Shown: positions 26,014 to 35,201, numbered from the stretch's first letter. The stretch: 64,000 nucleotides of DNA from an uncultured Cohaesibacter sp. (GCF_963676485.1 NZ_OY781114.1:310001-374000), one strand, 5' to 3'. The notes: generated by a model from the sequence alone, not told the origin. Numbers and translations: made by a program.

Positions 26014-26787
26014 ATGACAAGGATCGATCTCAATTGCGACATGGGGGAAAGCTTCGGGGCCTACACAATCGGCGATGATGCAGCGATGTTCGAGCTGATC
26101 AATACAGCGAATATCGCGTGTGGTTTTCATGCAGGTGATCCGGTTGTCATTCGCAACACCATTCTGGCTGCAAAGGCGAAAGGCGTGGCCATCGGCGCGC
26201 ATCCCTCCTTCATGGATCTTTATGGGTTTGGTCGCCGCAGAATCTACGGTGAAAAGCCGCAGGATCTGGAAGCGCAATTGATCTACCAGATCGCTGCCGT
26301 CAAGGGCATGTCCGAAGCTTTGGGCTGGCCGATTACCCATGTCAAAACCCATGGCGCCTTGGGCAATATCGCAGCCGAAGACCCCGCGCTTGCCAGCATC
26401 TGTGTTGCCGCTATCAAGGCAGTCGACCCTAGGCTCACCTATGTCACCCTGCCCTATTCGGAAACCATGAAAGCTGCTGAAGCGGCCGGGCTTGACGTGG
26501 CGTGCGAAGTGTTCGCCGATAGAAGCTACGACGACAATGGCATGTTGACCTCGCGCCAGAAAGAAGGCGCGGTGATCCATGACCTCAAACAGAGCACGGA
26601 TCAGGTTCTCAGCATGGTCAAGGAGGGCTTCATCCCGACCGTTGGTGGCAAGAAGCTGCCCGTTGAGGCTGCCACCGTCTGCATCCATAGCGATACTCCC
26701 GGAGCCGTTGCGGTTGCTCGCGCCTTGCGAGACGCGCTGGCGCAAGAAGGCATCACCTTCGCTCCCTTTAAAACCCCGCAATCATAA
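26014..26787 (+). CDS. pxpA: 5-oxoprolinase subunit PxpA (LamB/YcsF family)
   Basis: A 257-residue protein with the family opening 'IDLNCDMGESFGAYTIGDD', then 'NIACGFHAGDP', 'GAHPSFMDLYGFGRR', 'VKTHGALGNIA' and 'VCIHSDTPGA'. It is the third 5-oxoprolinase subunit. It is transcribed away from pxpBC, and is followed after 25 bases by a D-amino-acid transaminase gene, so 5-oxoproline opening and amino-group transfer are probably linked. Confidence 0.93.
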   Translation: MTRIDLNCDMGESFGAYTIGDDAAMFELINTANIACGFHAGDPVVIRNTILAAKAKGVAIGAHPSFMDLYGFGRRRIYGEKPQDLEAQLIYQIAAVKGMSEALGWPITHVKTHGALGNIAAEDPALASICVAAIKAVDPRLTYVTLPYSETMKAAEAAGLDVACEVFADRSYDDNGMLTSRQKEGAVIHDLKQSTDQVLSMVKEGFIPTVGGKKLPVEAATVCIHSDTPGAVAVARALRDALAQEGITFAPFKTPQS

Positions 26788-26812
26788 AACCAGCAATCCA
26801 AAGGAAAGCCCC

Positions 26813-27667
26813 TTGTCTCGCATAGTTTATCTCAATGGCGAATGGCTCGATGAAGCCGACGCCAAAATTTCCATTTTTGATCGTGGCTACACTTTTGCCG
26901 ATGCCATTTATGAAGTGACAGCCATCGTGGGTGGCAAGCTCATCGACTATCATGGCCATGCGGCGCGCCTGCAGCGCTCTCTTGGTGAATTGGGCATGGT
27001 TTGCCCTCTTGATGCAGACGCATTGCTCGCGGTGCATCGCGAAATCGTGGCTCGGAACCATGTCGAAGAGGGCATGATCTATCTTCAAATCTCCCGCGGC
27101 GTGGATGACAGGGACTTCATTTATCCCAAAGAGGCCAAGCCGACCTTCTCGATGTTCACCCAGACCAAGAAAGTGCTGGAGAATCCCTACGCAAAGTCCG
27201 GCATCTCCGTGATCTCCCTGCCCGATTGGCGCTGGGAGCGCCGCGACATCAAGACCGTGCAATTGCTCTATCCGACCATGGCCAAAACACAGGCATCCCA
27301 AAAGGGGGCCGATGACGCATGGTTGCTCGAAGACGGGTTTATCACTGAAGCCAGTTCCGCAACTGCTCATATCGTCAAGAAGGATGGCACGCTGATAACC
27401 CGTGACCTGTCTCATGTCATCCTGCCCGGCATCACGCGGGCCAGCACGCTGGATCTCGCCCGGGAAGCGGGCATCAAGGTCGAGGAACGCCCCTTCACCC
27501 TTGAGGAAGCCAAGGACGCTGCGGAGGCCTTCAACACCTCGGCGACCAATTTCGTGTTGCCGGTTGTCAGCATTGACGGGCAGAAAATCGGAGATGGAAC
27601 CCCGGGCCCAATTACCAAAAAGCTGCGCGAAATCTATGTGGAGAGCCGTCTGGCAACCGCTATCTAA
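26813..27667 (+). CDS. D-amino-acid transaminase (fold-type IV PLP enzyme)
   Basis: A 284-residue class IV aminotransferase. It has 'SIFDRGYTFADAIYEV' near the start, the Schiff-base lysine in 'RRDIKTVQLLYPTMAK', and 'EASSATAHIV' before 'ILPGITR'. This pattern matches Dat, which exchanges amino groups between D-amino acids and 2-oxo acids. I chose the TTG at 26813 because AAGGA lies about eight bases before it and it gives the family N-terminus; the frame is open upstream within pxpA but that part is not family-like. A bidirectional terminator follows. Confidence 0.87.
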   Translation: MSRIVYLNGEWLDEADAKISIFDRGYTFADAIYEVTAIVGGKLIDYHGHAARLQRSLGELGMVCPLDADALLAVHREIVARNHVEEGMIYLQISRGVDDRDFIYPKEAKPTFSMFTQTKKVLENPYAKSGISVISLPDWRWERRDIKTVQLLYPTMAKTQASQKGADDAWLLEDGFITEASSATAHIVKKDGTLITRDLSHVILPGITRASTLDLAREAGIKVEERPFTLEEAKDAAEAFNTSATNFVLPVVSIDGQKIGDGTPGPITKKLREIYVESRLATAI

Positions 27668-27684
27668 AACAGAGCCGCAAGGCA

Positions 27685-27722
27685 AAATGGCGCAGGGCCG
27701 TATGCAAAGCCCTGCGCCATTT
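27685..27722. terminator. Bidirectional Rho-independent terminator
   Basis: AAATGGCGCAGGGC (27685-27698) pairs perfectly over 13-14 bases with GCCCTGCGCCATTT (27709-27722) around a ten-base loop. A-rich and T-rich flanks suit termination of both convergent genes. Confidence 0.85.
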
Positions 27723-27733
27723 CTGCTTCATAT

Positions 27734-28915
27734 TCAAATCGCCTTGAGTACACCTTCAGCAATCAACGCGCTGATGATCGGCTCAACGTCTGCAAGCTGC
27801 ATGCCCGCCAGATTCATGCGACCGGAATCAGCGAAATAGATCGCATAATCTTCGCGCAATTTTTTTGCTGTCTCCACCGACATATTCAGCGTGGAGAAAA
27901 GCCCGCCCTGCTCTTTAATGAAGGCCAGGTCCGGGTGAGCTTCGGCCAAGGCAGCCCGGTTGCCATTCACTCGCGCGCCCATTTCTTCCAGCTCAGCACG
28001 CCAGATGGCTGCCAGCTCTTCGCTTTCAAGAATGGTGCGAACGACAGATGCGCCGTGATCAGGCGGCATGCCCCAATTTGGTGCAGCGCAGGCAGCGGCA
28101 TTGCTGGCAGCGACCTTCAGATCATAAGGGTTTCGGCTCATCAAATAGAGCACCCCGACACGCTCGCGATAAAGGCCGAAATTCTTATCACAGGAATAGG
28201 AAATGATGGCTTCATCGACTGCGGAAAGCACCTTGCGCAGCGGTTCTGCATCCTTTTCCAACCCGCTCCCAAGGCCCTGATAGGCCAGATCGAGAAATGG
28301 AAAAAGCTTGCGCTCTACGAGCAGATCCGAGATTTCCTGCCATTGGTCATCCGAAAAATTCGCGCCTGTCGGATTGTGACAGCATCCATGCAACAGGATC
28401 ACATCGCCTTCATTGGCCGACCTCAGCGCTTCGCGCACCTTGTCAAACATGATAGTCTGCGTGGCCAGATCGAAGAAGGGATATTCCACGATCTCCTGAC
28501 CCGAATGGCGAAAGAAGAGGTTATGGCTGGGCCAACCAGGAGTGCCCGTAAAGACACGCGCCTTAGGGCTGGCCGTCGCTATAACATCAGCACCAAGCCG
28601 GATGGCACCACAGCCCCCAGGTGTTTGCAGGCCTGTGGTTTGCGCGATGAGTTCGCTTCCGGCCCCGAAGATGATGGGCTTGAGCGCTTCTACGAATGCC
28701 AGATCGCCTTCTCGGCCGATATAGCGTTTGCTATCCTGTGTTTCCTGAAGATACTTTTCTGCGGCCTTCACAGCCCGCATGACCGGCGTGTGCCCTGTCG
28801 CATCCCGATAAACGCCGACGCCCAAATCGATTTTGTGCGAACGCGGGTCGGCCTGATAGGCAATGAGCAGCCCCAACAGGCTTACAGGTGGCTGTTCCTG
28901 CATTTTTTCAAACAT
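27734..28915 (-). CDS. Aromatic amino acid / aspartate aminotransferase (TyrB/AspC-like)
   Basis: A 393-residue class I aminotransferase of the AspC/TyrB group: 'IDLGVGVYRD', 'GLQTPGGCGAIRLGADVI', 'HGCCHNPTGANFSDDQW', 'FLDLAYQGLGSG', the Schiff-base lysine in 'SYSCDKNFGLYRERVG', and 'QGGLFSTLNMS'. It exchanges amino groups with oxoglutarate/glutamate. The usual GMFSF-like C-terminal motif is varied here (GGLFSTL), as in aromatic-type members. It is convergent with the D-amino-acid transaminase gene. Confidence 0.9.
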   Translation of the reverse strand: MFEKMQEQPPVSLLGLLIAYQADPRSHKIDLGVGVYRDATGHTPVMRAVKAAEKYLQETQDSKRYIGREGDLAFVEALKPIIFGAGSELIAQTTGLQTPGGCGAIRLGADVIATASPKARVFTGTPGWPSHNLFFRHSGQEIVEYPFFDLATQTIMFDKVREALRSANEGDVILLHGCCHNPTGANFSDDQWQEISDLLVERKLFPFLDLAYQGLGSGLEKDAEPLRKVLSAVDEAIISYSCDKNFGLYRERVGVLYLMSRNPYDLKVAASNAAACAAPNWGMPPDHGASVVRTILESEELAAIWRAELEEMGARVNGNRAALAEAHPDLAFIKEQGGLFSTLNMSVETAKKLREDYAIYFADSGRMNLAGMQLADVEPIISALIAEGVLKAI

Positions 28916-29309
28916 GTATAACCTCGTGGTGATTTTTCTTTTTTGTAGTCTCTAGTTGCGCCGATTATGGCCCAAAGGCAAAAGTTTTTTAATGCTATCT
29001 GGCTTCGGCTTTCAAATTTTGTTCGCAAATTGGTAAAAACTCGGCATTCGGGAGTGTCTGTTTGGGAACGATTGGACGGTTCTTTGCGGTCAATATTGTG
29101 CTAGTGAATGAAAGACGAAGGAAAGAGGGAACAATCTGGCAGCCGCGCAGTTACCCATAAAGACCCACGATTAGGATCTGCGCCATGTTACTTTTGCTTA
29201 AATCTCCGCCCCTGCATTTTGAATTGTCGTCCCCTTTATCGGACGCGCGGCGCTTCTCCTCCATCACCCCAAGTGACATTTCACCAAGCTCCCCCATGTT
29301 CAGCGGGGT
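28916..29309. other. Divergent intergenic region
   Basis: Lies between the aromatic aminotransferase (minus) and the CaCA exchanger (plus) and must contain both promoters. I see AT-rich stretches near 28930-29040 but no convincing palindrome or coding remnant. Confidence 0.4.
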
Positions 29310-30350
29310 ATGCGCATCATGATGGCAGAACTCCCCCTGCCTTATATTCTAGCCATTATGACCGCAGCAACAGGGGTCATTCTCGTTTGTGGCCTGCGCA
29401 TGACGGACCTTGCTGACCAGATCGCAGACAGGACAGGATTTGGCGAAGCCTTGATTGGCGGCGTGCTGCTTGGGGCGGCAACGTCCCTTTCAGGCACAAT
29501 CGTTTCGCTCACGGCCGCGCTTGATGGGCGCGCTTCTCTGGCTTTTGCCAACAGCATTGGAGGCATTGCGGCACAAACGGCCTTTCTTGCGGTGGGTGAT
29601 CTGATCTATAGACGGGCCAATCTGGAACATGCCTCCGCTGAAATCACCAATCTGTTTCAGGCCGGGCTACTGATGCTCTTGCTCTCCATTCCTTTTCTGG
29701 CCTCTACCACTCCGGAATTGACTTTCATCGGCATGCACCCACTGTCACTTGCCATTCCCACCATCTATGGCTTCGGCCTGCTCGCTACACGCTGGGTGAA
29801 GGAAAATCCCATGTGGGAGCCGGTGCATACGGAGGTGACCCGCTTTGACAGGCCCGAAGAGGAAGGCCCTGAAGCCAAGAGTGCGGGGCGTCTCATTCTG
29901 GCGTTCTTCGTGATGGCGATTTTTCTCTCTGTTGCAGGCTGGGCTATTGCCCGCTCAGCCGCCGTTCTATCGGACAGGATCGGCCTTTCGGAAACCCTTG
30001 TCGGCGCCTTGATGACCGCTGTGATCACCTCTCTGCCGGAACTGGTCACGACTTTGGCCGCAGTGCGACGCGGTGCACTTCAGCTCGCAGTGGGAGGCAT
30101 CATCGGCGGCAACACCTTCGACACTCTGTTTTTGACCATTGCAGATGCAGGCTACCGCGATGGTTCGCTCTATCATGCCATCAGCAATGCGGATCTATTC
30201 TGGAATGCGGTGGCTCTGGTGATGACGGCACTTCTCATGCTTGGCTTATTGCTACGCCAGAAAGAAGGCACAGCGAAAATCGGCTTTGAGAGCGTTGCAT
30301 TGTTTCTGGTGTTTGGCGGAGCCGTGGCGTTACAATCTGCCATGGGATAA
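29310..30350 (+). CDS. Sodium/calcium exchanger (CaCA) family membrane protein, asymmetric repeats
   Basis: A 346-residue protein with about ten membrane segments and two inverted alpha repeats. The second repeat is canonical: 'LVGALMTAVITSLPELVTTLAA' with the acidic residue in the P-E pair. The first repeat reads 'GAATSLSGTIVSLTAAL', where the P-E pair is replaced by S-G, so one of the two ion-binding acidic residues of this family is missing. It may carry a different ion or work differently. Start could also be the in-frame ATG at 29322 or 29325. An MgtC-family gene follows 85 bases later. Confidence 0.82.
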   Translation: MRIMMAELPLPYILAIMTAATGVILVCGLRMTDLADQIADRTGFGEALIGGVLLGAATSLSGTIVSLTAALDGRASLAFANSIGGIAAQTAFLAVGDLIYRRANLEHASAEITNLFQAGLLMLLLSIPFLASTTPELTFIGMHPLSLAIPTIYGFGLLATRWVKENPMWEPVHTEVTRFDRPEEEGPEAKSAGRLILAFFVMAIFLSVAGWAIARSAAVLSDRIGLSETLVGALMTAVITSLPELVTTLAAVRRGALQLAVGGIIGGNTFDTLFLTIADAGYRDGSLYHAISNADLFWNAVALVMTALLMLGLLLRQKEGTAKIGFESVALFLVFGGAVALQSAMG

Positions 30351-30435
30351 CGCACAGCTCTAGCAAATATTGGCTTTTACTTTGGCGCAAACCCACAGGA
30401 TCTGCGCTCCCTTTTCACACCGATAAAAATGGAAA

Positions 30436-30942
30436 ATGGTTATGAGTACAAACATCTTATATTGGGCCAATGATAGCTGGCTGGGCATGGATGTGATCGC
30501 CATCCGTTTGACGATCGCCCTGCTACTGGGCGCTGTTGTCGGGTTCGAGAGGGAGTGGCGCCGCAATGCAGCTGGTCTGCGCACCCATATTCTGGTCAGC
30601 CTCGCCTCGGCGCTGCTGGCCATCCTCTCCATAGACATCGCCCATATGCCAGCCTTTCAGGGGGATGCAATCCGGATCGATCCCTTTCGTCTGATCGAGG
30701 CAGTTACCTCCGGGGTGGCCTTTCTTGCGGCCGGGCTGATCGTGTTCAGTCGCGGACGCGTGCGCAACCTCACGACAGGTGCGGGCATGTGGTTGGCAGG
30801 CACCATCGGGCTGGCAACTGGTTTCGGCTTCTGGCAGGTTGCGATTCTGACGACCATGCTGGCCTTTGTCGTGCTCGGTCTGCTGGGCCTCTTGAAAGCC
30901 AGAATTCACCATGAAGCCGAAGAAGAAGAAGAAAGCGAGTAG
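30436..30942 (+). CDS. MgtC/SapB family membrane protein
   Basis: A 168-residue membrane protein with the MgtC block 'LTIALLLGAVVGFEREWRRNAAGLRTHILVSLASALLAIL', 'GVAFLAAGLIV' and 'TTGAGMWLAGTIGLATGFGFW'. It has four or five membrane segments and an acidic tail. The family is linked to growth in low magnesium and to membrane potential control. It lacks the long C-terminal soluble domain of virulence MgtC. A nearby alternative ATG at 30442 is possible. Confidence 0.87.
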   Translation: MVMSTNILYWANDSWLGMDVIAIRLTIALLLGAVVGFEREWRRNAAGLRTHILVSLASALLAILSIDIAHMPAFQGDAIRIDPFRLIEAVTSGVAFLAAGLIVFSRGRVRNLTTGAGMWLAGTIGLATGFGFWQVAILTTMLAFVVLGLLGLLKARIHHEAEEEEESE

Positions 30943-30965
30943 TCTCAAGAATGGAGCGGCAAAGA

Positions 30966-30990
30966 AAAAGGCCCCATAGGAGCCTTTATA
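30966..30990. terminator. Short hairpin terminator between convergent genes
   Basis: AAAGGC and GCCTTT form a six-base stem around CCCATAGGA with A-rich and T-rich flanks. It lies between the MgtC gene and the convergent cysteine hydrolase gene. Confidence 0.55.
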
Positions 30991-31014
30991 TTGCTTTGCC
31001 CTCGGGGGCTTGCC

Positions 31015-31650
31015 CTATCCCAATTCCTCCAGCAATTGGGCAGTGGTGATCTGCCTGCAATAGCCCTTGATCGCCTTGAGGGAATTGTCATGGCGCTCCT
31101 TTGTGAGCGTCAGGCAAGCGTCCGTCACCTCGGTGACCAGATAGCCAAGATCGCAAGCATCCCGAATGGCGCTTTCCACGCACTGGTCTGTCAGCATGCC
31201 ACAGATAACCAGCTGTTTGATGCCCAGATTGCGCAAGATATAGTCGATATGGGTGGACACGAAAACCGATGACGAGCTTTTGGGCAACACGATTTCGTCC
31301 CCCTGAGGGGCGATTGCGTCGATCACCTTGCCATCCCAAGACCCCTTGGGCACATTGAAACCGGTGATCTTGTAATCAAGCGAGCGGTCCCGGCCATCAA
31401 GGGTCAGGCTTTCGATGGTGGTATACATCACCTCGATGCCCTTCTCCCGACATTTGGCTTGCAGGGCCTGCATGTTTGGCACGGTTTCCGATTCGGCCTT
31501 TTCAAAGAACCAACCGCATTTTTCTTCCAGCTCCTGCTCGCTCAGATCGGCAAACTCGCCGCCCTTGCGGCTGCAGCTGAAATTCTGCACGTCGACAAAC
31601 AACAGCGCGGAAACGGAAGGATCAAGGGGTAGGTCACGGGTCATGGTCAT
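31015..31650 (-). CDS. Isochorismatase-family cysteine hydrolase
   Basis: A 211-residue hydrolase with the Asp/Lys/Cys triad of this family: Asp in 'LLFVDVQNF', Lys in 'VLPKSSSSVF' and Cys in 'ICGMLTDQCVESAIRDA'. Members cut amides or vinyl ethers (N-carbamoylsarcosine, nicotinamide, isochorismate, ureidoacrylate). The ATG at 31650 has AGAGG seven bases upstream and overlaps the stop of the N-formylglutamate amidohydrolase gene (ATGA). It is last in the branched-chain-type transporter operon, so it probably removes an amide nitrogen from the imported compound. Confidence 0.85.
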   Translation of the reverse strand: MTMTRDLPLDPSVSALLFVDVQNFSCSRKGGEFADLSEQELEEKCGWFFEKAESETVPNMQALQAKCREKGIEVMYTTIESLTLDGRDRSLDYKITGFNVPKGSWDGKVIDAIAPQGDEIVLPKSSSSVFVSTHIDYILRNLGIKQLVICGMLTDQCVESAIRDACDLGYLVTEVTDACLTLTKERHDNSLKAIKGYCRQITTAQLLEELG

Positions 31651-32399
31651 GCAGAAACCTCTTTGAGAAAGTGCCGAAAGGATGCGGCAAGAATATCGGC
31701 CCATTTTTCCTGACCTTCCTTGCCTGAAATATGATCGTTGCGCACCTCGATGAGAGAATGCGGCAGGCCTCTTGCTTCCCCGTGGCGGGGCACGAACCAA
31801 TCAGAAAGCCCACTCACCTTATAGGGTTCATTAAAACCGATCGTCATCCAAGGGTAGGATTGCTGAAGGAAAGCAGCAAGCCTGCGGGATGTATCTTCAT
31901 GCTTGCCAAAGAGAAACCCGATATCCCAGGGGCGCGGTACGCCCTGCATGACGGGGGTAAAGCTGTGAATGGAAATGGCCGCCTTATAGCGTCCGCTGTC
32001 GAGCAGGCGCGATATTTCAGCCTGATAGGGGGTGAAGATCTCGTCCACGCGCGCCAGTTTGTTCTCCGCATCGATATTGGCCGGAATGGTCACTCTATCA
32101 CTGACTTCAGGCACGGAATCCTGGGCCTCTGGCGGGCGGTTGCAGTCGATGACCAGACGGCTGTAATGCTGCAGGATGGCTGTCGCATTCAAGCGTTCGG
32201 AGAGCAGGCGCGTCAGTGCCGCTGCGCCAATGTCCCACCCGATATGCATATCCAGCTGTTCGCGACTGATACCCAGATCACCGAGCGCGGCGGGTATCCC
32301 CTGCCCGGCATGCTCACAGGCCAGAAGAATGGGGCATGTCCCTTCGGGATTGATAATATGGGACGGCGAAGGATCGCCAGCTTGCAACAATAGCGTCAT
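31647..32399 (-). CDS. N-formylglutamate amidohydrolase family protein
   Basis: A 250-residue member of the FGase family: 'PILLACEHAGQGIP', 'HIGWDIGA', 'LVIDCNRPP', 'AISIHSFTPVMQGVPRPWDIGFLF' and 'LIEVRNDHI'. The family is known from histidine degradation (HutG), releasing formate from N-formylglutamate. No hut genes are in this window, and the partner genes are a glutamine-synthetase-like ligase and a cysteine hydrolase, so the substrate may be another N-acyl amino acid. It follows the permease gene after 15 bases. Confidence 0.85.
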   Translation of the reverse strand: MTLLLQAGDPSPSHIINPEGTCPILLACEHAGQGIPAALGDLGISREQLDMHIGWDIGAAALTRLLSERLNATAILQHYSRLVIDCNRPPEAQDSVPEVSDRVTIPANIDAENKLARVDEIFTPYQAEISRLLDSGRYKAAISIHSFTPVMQGVPRPWDIGFLFGKHEDTSRRLAAFLQQSYPWMTIGFNEPYKVSGLSDWFVPRHGEARGLPHSLIEVRNDHISGKEGQEKWADILAASFRHFLKEVSA

Positions 32400-32414
32400 G
32401 AATGAGATCCTTGA

Positions 32415-33314
32415 TTACACTTTCTCAGCCTTAAGGCTGGCTGCCGGAATCAGCCCGTTCGGACGGAATAGCATGATGAGGACAACGATGCCCAGCCCAA
32501 TCGGTTCGCGAAATTCCTGCATGTCAGAAGGCAGGAAGGCCGCCAGATAAATCTCGATGAAACCGAGCACAAAACCACCGGCCACAGCACCGCGAAGCGA
32601 ACCCAATCCGCCGAGAATGGCGGCAATGAAGGCTTTGAGTACGGGCGCAAACCCCATCAACGGATCAACGGACGCGCGCTGGGACACCCACAGCACAGCA
32701 GCCACCCCGGCAAGAAGGCCAGACAGCGCAAAGGCTGCGGAGATGACCGTGTTGGCTCGGATGCCCATCAGACGAGCGACAGCAAAATCCTCCGCCGCAG
32801 CCCGCATGGCAATGCCGTGTTTCTGCTTGCGCATGAACCAGTCCAGAAAGGCCAGCATGACGATGGTTGCAACTATCGCGGCAATCTTGTTCACCCCGAT
32901 GACCAGACCGAAAATGCTGATGCTATCGGAGAGAAGTTGCGGCAGCAGCACTGGCTGGGAACGCGCCGCGATGAAATTCTGGAACAGCACCTGCAGCACC
33001 ATGGACACCGCGAAGGAGGTTACGAGCATGGTTTCCCCAGAGGCGTTGCGCACGGGCCGAAAGGCAATCATTTCCATCAGCACGGCAGCCAGCATGGCAG
33101 CGCCAATGGCAAGCGCGGCGGCAATGGCGAAGGGTACACCCGCCAGCCCGCAATACATCAGCACATAGCCCGCGATGGTCATCAATTCACCATGGGCGAA
33201 ATTGATCAATCCCATGATGGAGAAGACAACGGCAAGCCCCAGAGCGAGCAAGGCATAGGAGCCCCCCAGAGCGATGGCATTGACAGTTTGTTGCAGCAAA
33301 AGTTCCATTGTCAC
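32415..33314 (-). CDS. Branched-chain amino acid type ABC permease, LivH family
   Basis: A 299-residue permease with about eight membrane segments and LivH blocks 'GSYALLALGLAVVFSIMGLINFAHGELMTI', 'RAAAEDFAVARLMGI' and 'FIAAILGGLGSLRGAVAGGFVLG'. It pairs with the LivM part of the fused protein at 35249. Its start overlaps the LivF stop (ATGA). Confidence 0.9.
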   Translation of the reverse strand: MTMELLLQQTVNAIALGGSYALLALGLAVVFSIMGLINFAHGELMTIAGYVLMYCGLAGVPFAIAAALAIGAAMLAAVLMEMIAFRPVRNASGETMLVTSFAVSMVLQVLFQNFIAARSQPVLLPQLLSDSISIFGLVIGVNKIAAIVATIVMLAFLDWFMRKQKHGIAMRAAAEDFAVARLMGIRANTVISAAFALSGLLAGVAAVLWVSQRASVDPLMGFAPVLKAFIAAILGGLGSLRGAVAGGFVLGFIEIYLAAFLPSDMQEFREPIGLGIVVLIMLFRPNGLIPAASLKAEKV

Positions 33315-34024
33315 GCTCCAAGAAATGTATCTTCAAGACCGCCCTCGGACATCAGATCCGAAGCGGCCCCCGACCCGACAACCTCACCACCAGCCAGAAT
33401 ATAGCCACGGTCGGCGATTTCGAGGCTCTTGGCGACATTCTGCTCGACAAGAGCAATGGTCACCTTCTGGTCCCTGAGAATGGAGATCAGGTCGAACACC
33501 TGTTCAACAATCAACGGGGCAAGACCGAGCGATGGTTCATCAAGCAGCAACAGGCGCGGGCCACTCATCAGGGCGCGCCCGACAGCAAGCATCTGCTGCT
33601 GACCACCAGAGAGGGTTCCTGCCAATTGGTCCTTGCGTTCATATAGGATGGGAAAGAGCGAATAGATCCGTTCCCAAGCATCCTTGATCCTGCCCTTGTC
33701 CTTGACGCTATAGGCGCCCATCAGCAGATTTTCTGAAACAGACAAGGCCGGAAACACACGGCGGCCTTCGGGCGAAAGTGCCAACCCCAGTGGCGTCAGC
33801 GTTTCCGGTGCCAGATCGGTGATATCCCGCCCGGCAAATTCGATTTTGCCCGCATGGGCTTCAACCAGACCAGCAATGGCATTGAGCGTGGAAGACTTGC
33901 CCGCACCATTGGCGCCCAGAAAGGCGACGATCTCGCCTTCCCGGATTTCAAAGTCGACCCCGCGAACCGCTTGTACAGCGCCATACCGCACATGCAGCGA
34001 GGATACTTTCAACAGCGGTTCCAT
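33311..34024 (-). CDS. Branched-chain amino acid type ABC ATPase, LivF family
   Basis: A 237-residue ATPase with Walker A 'GANGAGKSS', 'LALSPEGRRVFPALSV' typical of LivF, signature 'LSGGQQQML', Walker B 'LLLLDEPSLGLAP' and switch region 'ALVEQN' (LivF-type, Gln-Asn instead of His-Asp). It is the second ATPase of the importer, complementing the LivG part of the fusion. Confidence 0.92.
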   Translation of the reverse strand: MEPLLKVSSLHVRYGAVQAVRGVDFEIREGEIVAFLGANGAGKSSTLNAIAGLVEAHAGKIEFAGRDITDLAPETLTPLGLALSPEGRRVFPALSVSENLLMGAYSVKDKGRIKDAWERIYSLFPILYERKDQLAGTLSGGQQQMLAVGRALMSGPRLLLLDEPSLGLAPLIVEQVFDLISILRDQKVTIALVEQNVAKSLEIADRGYILAGGEVVGSGAASDLMSEGGLEDTFLGA

Positions 34025-34043
34025 TGGATCAACGCTCCTTGAG

Positions 34044-35201
34044 TTACTGCATACGCGGGGCTGGAACCAGATCTGCCGTCGGGCTCGGCTGGCCGATCAA
34101 TTCGCGATCACCGCCAGTGACACGCACCAGAGAGACCTGACGCACGGGCATGCCGTTGGTGCCCTTATAGGTGATCAGGCTGGTTGCACCCTGAACATTT
34201 TCAAGATTGGCAATCGCATCCCGCAGAGCCTTCGGATCGGTGGAGCCGGCTTTCTTGACGGCTGCCTCGATGACCTTGATCAGGTCATAGCCAACTGCAT
34301 TGAAGACCGTCTGGGATTTCTTGCCGGTGACTTCCTCATATTTCTTGTTGAAGGCTTCCATGGTGCTGCCCGGAGTGGCAAATCCAGCCGTGGTGAAGAC
34401 GGTGCCTTCAACAACATCCCCAAGAGAGAAGGTGGTCGGGCTGTCGATGCCATCAGAACCGATCATCTGGCTTTTAACTCCTGCTGCACGCAGGGCTTTG
34501 AGCAGAGAGGGGAAGTCCGGCTCGAAAGCGGCGGTCATGATGACATCCGGCTGCGGATCAAGCGCCGCAATGCGGGTTGCAATCGCGGAAAAATCCTGTT
34601 GGCCGATGGAATAGGTGTCTTCGCCCAGAATGGCGCCCCCAAGCTTGTTGAACACTTCCTTGAAGTAGAGCGGCAGCGTGGTGTATTGCGCATCCGGGCT
34701 ATAGATGATGTAGGCCGATTTATACCCCTGGTCCCATGCCCATTCGGCTGAAACGGTGGCCTGCACATTGTCGCCGGGGAAATTGGCAAACATATAGTCA
34801 CCGCCGACCAGCGGCAGGGTTGGAGACGAGGCGCAGGTGGAAATCGCCGGAATTTCGGCAGCAGCCACGATGGAAATGGCAGCAAGCGCCGGATCGGCAT
34901 CACATGGCAACACGAGCACGGATACCTGCTGATCGACCAGCTCCTGCGTTGCGATGGAAGTCTGGGCGGCGTCGGAGCGCACATCCTTGTCGATCAGGTC
35001 GATCTTGTATTTGCCATCAATGCCGCCTGCGGCGTTGATTTCGTCCACGGCGATATGGACCCCTTCAATAACGGGCGCGTCATAAGGAGCCAGTCCGCCG
35101 GTCTGGGCTGTTGCCAGCCCGATTTTCAGGTCTTCAGCCAGGACCGGCTGGCTAAACGCGGACAGAGCGAGAAGGCTCGTAAGAAAAAGTGCCTTTTTCA
35201 T
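34044..35201 (-). CDS. Branched-chain amino acid type ABC substrate-binding protein
   Basis: A 385-residue periplasmic protein with a Sec signal peptide (residues 1-22, 'MKKALFLTSLLALSAFSQPV...LAED') and a Leu/Ile/Val-binding-protein fold (Peripla_BP_6): 'LKIGLATAQTGGLAPYDAP', 'GVHIAVDEINAAGGIDGKY', and 'YDLIKVIEAAVKKAG'. The start at 35201 has AGAGGA five bases upstream; a longer frame from 35252 adds a non-signal-like stretch. Its ligand is probably an amide or N-substituted amino acid, judging from the hydrolase and ligase neighbours. Confidence 0.9.
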   Translation of the reverse strand: MKKALFLTSLLALSAFSQPVLAEDLKIGLATAQTGGLAPYDAPVIEGVHIAVDEINAAGGIDGKYKIDLIDKDVRSDAAQTSIATQELVDQQVSVLVLPCDADPALAAISIVAAAEIPAISTCASSPTLPLVGGDYMFANFPGDNVQATVSAEWAWDQGYKSAYIIYSPDAQYTTLPLYFKEVFNKLGGAILGEDTYSIGQQDFSAIATRIAALDPQPDVIMTAAFEPDFPSLLKALRAAGVKSQMIGSDGIDSPTTFSLGDVVEGTVFTTAGFATPGSTMEAFNKKYEEVTGKKSQTVFNAVGYDLIKVIEAAVKKAGSTDPKALRDAIANLENVQGATSLITYKGTNGMPVRQVSLVRVTGGDRELIGQPSPTADLVPAPRMQ

